Shown here one piece after another: positions 53,658 through 55,872 of a DNA stretch of 55,872 nucleotides. The translations under genes were made by a program, and so were the position numbers. The notes beneath the pieces were generated by a model. That model had not been told where the DNA came from, did no database searches, and worked only from the letters and a program-made list of their open reading frames with translations. How positions within the stretch are numbered: position 1 is the stretch's first letter; every line of letters begins with the position of its first letter. This DNA is from an uncultured Muribaculaceae bacterium (GTDB lineage Bacteria; Bacteroidota; Bacteroidia; Bacteroidales; Muribaculaceae): assembly GCA_910589055.1 (NCBI GenBank), contig CAJURN010000020.1, forward strand, positions 1 through 55,872. The letters are read 5' to 3'.

Positions 53658-53823
53658 TAGGTAGGATGTATTAATTAGTTATCGTATTGATTGGGTTTTT
53701 ATATAAGTAGGATTTCAATTGGCTTTGACGGCACAATGTGGTTCCATTGGAGCTGAAAAGACGATTGTAAGGCTGCCATAGAAAGCTATAAACAATGCCT
53801 TAACTAATTGTACATCCTACTTA
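53658..53823. repeat. Full copy of the 166-bp inverted-repeat element (upstream of the FMN enzyme gene)
   Basis: The left end (53658-53670) and right end (53811-53823) are inverted repeats with one mismatch (TAG for TAA at the left). The interior corresponds base by base to 42410-42576 with about 15 percent differences, some of which keep hairpin pairing. It lies 9 bp upstream of the start codon of a minus-strand gene, in the same orientation as the other full copy. No ORF, and no evident promoter box of its own. Confidence 0.85.
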
Positions 53824-53877
53824 TATAAGTTCATTTCATTAACAATCCGTGCCTGCCTGCGGTTCAGATTTCTTTCA

Positions 53878-54654
53878 TTAGCATGTGCGATGCTTCCGAC
53901 CGTGAGTCAGCCCGTTTTTCCTCCTTGATTGCCATTGATGGCGCTCATCTTCGGCCATCTGCTCACACGCATAGCTGAGCATCACCGAAGGCATCCGGTT
54001 CACGTTCTCTTCAAGAAACACACGCACCTCATCCCGATAGCCTTTCTTCCATACTTCACGAATCATCCATCCTGCGGCTTTATGCAACAGGTCGTGAGGA
54101 CTCGAGAGCAAAAACTCAGCCCGAGCCAGGCATTTGTCATAGCGGCCACTGCGCGTGAGCATCCATGTGCTCACCATCGCTATGCGCTGCTGCCACAGAG
54201 TGTGTCCGGCAGGTTCAATCCAATCATCCATAACAGCCGTATCGGGATTCAACACCTCGTGATTACCGACAATCTTTATAGCCGACAAATCAACCAGATC
54301 CCAATTGTTGATATACGGATGAAGAGACAGATACGTGTCAAAAATCAACGACATCGACTCCTTGTCGCTCTTTTTCATCGCCCTCAGATACTGCTCCACC
54401 ATTATCAAAAGCCCGCAAAGACGAACCTCATGAAGCGGAGACCTGACGAGCTTGACAGCCTCCGGAAGCGGGGTGAGCTTCCACACCTCCTTTACTACCA
54501 TCCTTACCTGAGGATTGCGCAGACCGATAAACCGGTCACACTCACCATACTCACCCGGCCCGGTCTTGAAAAACCGCAACAGTTGCCGGGCCTGACGCTC
54601 ATCCGCCATCTCCAGCAACGCCTTTTCTATATCAACAGCTTCATTCACACCCAC
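53878..54654 (-). CDS. AlkD-like DNA alkylation repair glycosylase
   Basis: The protein has 258 residues, all alpha-helical HEAT-like repeats of the AlkD family: RFFKTGPGEYGECDRFIGLRNP near 27, EVRLCGLLIMVEQYL, then INNWDLVDLSAIKIVGNHEV with the catalytic-site Trp/Asp pair, and AGWMIREVWKKG near the end. It should remove N3- or N7-alkylated purines from DNA. No ATG is found before residue 17, so the start is taken as GTG at 54654; GTG at 54648 is also possible. The C-terminal 20 residues are basic. Confidence 0.9.
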   Translation of the reverse strand: MGVNEAVDIEKALLEMADERQARQLLRFFKTGPGEYGECDRFIGLRNPQVRMVVKEVWKLTPLPEAVKLVRSPLHEVRLCGLLIMVEQYLRAMKKSDKESMSLIFDTYLSLHPYINNWDLVDLSAIKIVGNHEVLNPDTAVMDDWIEPAGHTLWQQRIAMVSTWMLTRSGRYDKCLARAEFLLSSPHDLLHKAAGWMIREVWKKGYRDEVRVFLEENVNRMPSVMLSYACEQMAEDERHQWQSRRKNGLTHGRKHRTC

Positions 54655-54740
54655 TTACTCTTTTTTTTGCGTTCCAATGCAGGTATAGCCACGAATTTTC
54701 TATGCAATCAGACAACAACAATGCTATTCCATTGATTTGT

Positions 54741-54773
54741 AAAAAATCCCGGCATGCGGTACTTGCCGGGATT
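54741..54773 (-). terminator. Terminator of the small lipoprotein gene
   Basis: AATCCCGGCA at 54745-54754 pairs with TGCCGGGATT at 54764-54773; on the minus strand the stem is followed by a run of six T. Confidence 0.87.
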
Positions 54774-54794
54774 CATCACGTATATTTTTAAACC

Positions 54795-55250
54795 TTATTT
54801 CAACGGGAGCGTGACAGTGCCATTCACCGTGAACGATTCGATACCCAGTCCATCTTCAAATTTTGCGTTATTGAAAGATATGGTTACAGATTGTAAATCT
54901 CTGGCAGTTACTTTTACGGACGTATTTGCTGCAGGCTTTCCAATGACTGCTTTGTTAGAATTCCAACCAAGAATGAAGTTTTTATCAGTCAACGCTGTTC
55001 CTTTTACGACTTTATCCCAACCGGAAATTGAAAAGCTAAGTATGTTGTCGTTGTCATACAGCATACAAGCGTAATCAGTACCGGAATCATTCGGAAGCGC
55101 CCTATCAAATGAATACTTCTTTCCGTCAATAGTGAGCTCGTATTTACCATTGGATGAAGTGGGCTCGTCATCGTCATCACTACAACCTGTAAGGGCAAAT
55201 GTCATTGAGGCAAACATAGCCACAAAAAGTAAGTAAAGATACTTTTTCAT
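54795..55250 (-). CDS. Small lipoprotein of unknown function
   Basis: The protein has 151 residues. The lipobox is LTGC (Cys23) followed by SDDDDE, a strong surface-export signal. The mature part is a small beta-rich domain (KYELTIDGKKYSFDRA near 37, then ILSFSISGWDKVVKGTA and VKVTARDLQSVTISFNN). I do not recognise the family or any active site. It has its own terminator and a possible -7 box (TAACTTTG) on the minus strand at 55410-55403. Confidence 0.8.
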   Translation of the reverse strand: MKKYLYLLFVAMFASMTFALTGCSDDDDEPTSSNGKYELTIDGKKYSFDRALPNDSGTDYACMLYDNDNILSFSISGWDKVVKGTALTDKNFILGWNSNKAVIGKPAANTSVKVTARDLQSVTISFNNAKFEDGLGIESFTVNGTVTLPLK

Positions 55251-55455
55251 TTTAGTATTCCTTGTGCATCTACGGCCTTATGATGCGTTTAGATATAATT
55301 AAATGAATTCTCAACGAAAGTGAAGCCGACTTTTCTCCGAACGTATATCAGGACATGAAAACGCTTTCGTATTTCTGAAAGTTCTTACTGGATTTGCAGA
55401 CGCAAAGTTAGCATTTTTCGATGAAAAACTCCCTCGCACATGACTGAATTTACAG

Positions 55456-55562
55456 CTTATCCAACACCAATGTCACTAAAAGCCGGCCATAAGCTCTTCC
55501 ACAATCCCTGCCACAGACTTAATTAAGCTGATGATTGAAATGCCGGTATTGACGCTTATAAT
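55456..55562 (-). pseudogene. Decayed duplicate of the 3' end of the FMN enzyme gene
   Basis: The minus strand reads SVNTGISIISLIKSVAGIVE, then ELMAGF and stop (TAG at 55478-55476). The gene at 52677-53648 ends SVNTGISTIRSIKSVAEIVE, then ELMADFY. Identity continues about 20 bp past the stop (TTATCCAACACCAAT in both). Only the last 26-28 codons remain, and no start is present. Confidence 0.9.
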
Positions 55563-55757
55563 ACAGATATAGCATTAATTTTATTTACAATCCAAAATAT
55601 CAGGATTATTGGAATTCAATTTGCGTAAAAATATTATCGAAATTACAACCTGAAATCCGCCGGAAAAACCGCATAAAAAAATTCACAGCCTAACGTACTA
55701 AAATACAACCAAGTATAGCTGCAAGCTAAAATTTATCAAAAAAGAATGAATAAAAAA

Positions 55758-55789
55758 TTTGCACAATTCAAAAATAGTGCCTAACTTTG
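55758..55789 (+). promoter_or_regulatory. Promoter of tRNA-Phe
   Basis: TTTG at 55758-55761, a 20-bp spacer and TAACTTTG at 55782-55789, preceded by an A/T tract. The block TTGCACAATT at the -33 box and CCTAACTTTGCA at the -7 box are shared with the tRNA-Gln promoter. Confidence 0.85.
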
Positions 55790-55821
55790 CAGCGCAAAAC
55801 CTCAGAAGAGGCCACGCAAAA

Positions 55822-55872
55822 GGTGCCATAGCTCAGTTGGTAGAGCAAAGGACTGAAAATCCTTGTGTCCCC
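55822..55872 (+). tRNA. tRNA-Phe (anticodon GAA), 3' part outside window
   Basis: The 5' acceptor strand GGTGCCA, a D-arm GCTCAGTTGGTAGAGC, the anticodon stem AAGGA/TCCTT and the loop CTGAAAA with anticodon GAA at 55855-55857 are visible. The sequence stops in the variable region, so the T-arm and 3' acceptor strand cannot be checked. Confidence 0.9.

Larger units (their letters stand above)
55251..55821. other. Non-coding region between the lipoprotein gene and tRNA-Phe
   Basis: No intact gene is supported. The region contains a -7-like box on the minus strand at 55410-55403, the decayed gene fragment at 55456-55562, a very A/T-rich tract (about 55600-55780) and the tRNA promoter. A minus-strand stretch of about 30 open codons (near 55300-55390) has no start and no recognisable homology. 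Confidence 0.6.

Overview
The window looks like the chromosome of an anaerobic gut Bacteroidales, most likely of the Muribaculaceae/Bacteroidaceae type. The evidence is a SusR/SusC/SusD/SusE-F polysaccharide utilization locus with GH97, many lipoproteins with short lipoboxes followed by acidic residues, promoters of the Bacteroidetes form TTTG-N19-21-TAnnTTTG instead of sigma-70 -35/-10 boxes, and very few Shine-Dalgarno sequences at gene starts. I see no transposase, integrase, phage gene or CRISPR array. The genus is inference.

Layout. 1-2809: end of an AraC regulator, an esterase-like lipoprotein and an aldo/keto reductase. 2939-9709: a short repeat copy, then a tightly overlapping seven-gene operon (TetR, TolC-like channel, HlyD-like adaptor, two ABC ATPases, two ABC-2 permeases) resembling E. 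coli cecR-ybhGFSR. 9738-13647 (minus): a housekeeping operon of a B3/B4-domain protein, a Sua5/YrdC protein, release factor 2 with a programmed +1 frameshift, a Bcp-type peroxiredoxin and a lipid kinase. 13793-21231: a secreted protein of unknown function and a very large alpha-2-macroglobulin-like protein. 21398-23256: ECF sigma factor, probable anti-sigma protein and a small secreted protein. 23404: tRNA-Gln. 23599-24674: PH-like membrane protein and a SanA/YdcF protein. 24698-26444 (minus): Bcr/CflA drug exporter and a maltose-type acetyltransferase.

26589-30820 (minus) is a five-gene operon: NAD(P)-binding reductase, FMN-binding PPOX protein, zinc macrodomain, class M sirtuin (SirTM) and a tannase-like esterase. 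An HxlR regulator is divergent from it. It is a reversible ADP-ribosylation module placed among redox genes. 31496-39244 holds a degenerate metallo-beta-lactamase-fold lipoprotein, an AraC regulator and a divergent tripartite RND efflux operon.

39343-52571 (minus) is the polysaccharide utilization locus: SusR-like sensor, SusC, SusD, a five-domain SusE/F glycan-binding lipoprotein, a GH27-like hydrolase, a GH97 alpha-glucosidase-like enzyme and a small SusE/F-like secreted protein, closed by a strong hairpin. No GH13 amylase is present. 52677-55250 holds a nitronate monooxygenase/FabK-like flavoprotein, an AlkD-like DNA glycosylase and a small lipoprotein. The window ends in a decayed duplicate of the flavoprotein gene's 3' end and a tRNA-Phe cut by the window edge.

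A repeated element of about 166 bp with terminal inverted repeats (TAAGTAGGATGTA) occurs twice in full (42410-42576, 53658-53823) and once as a 47-bp deletion form (2939-2985). Both full copies sit 9-14 bp upstream of a start codon in the same orientation, and both can form conserved RNA hairpins. Together with the SirTM operon this is the least ordinary content of the window.
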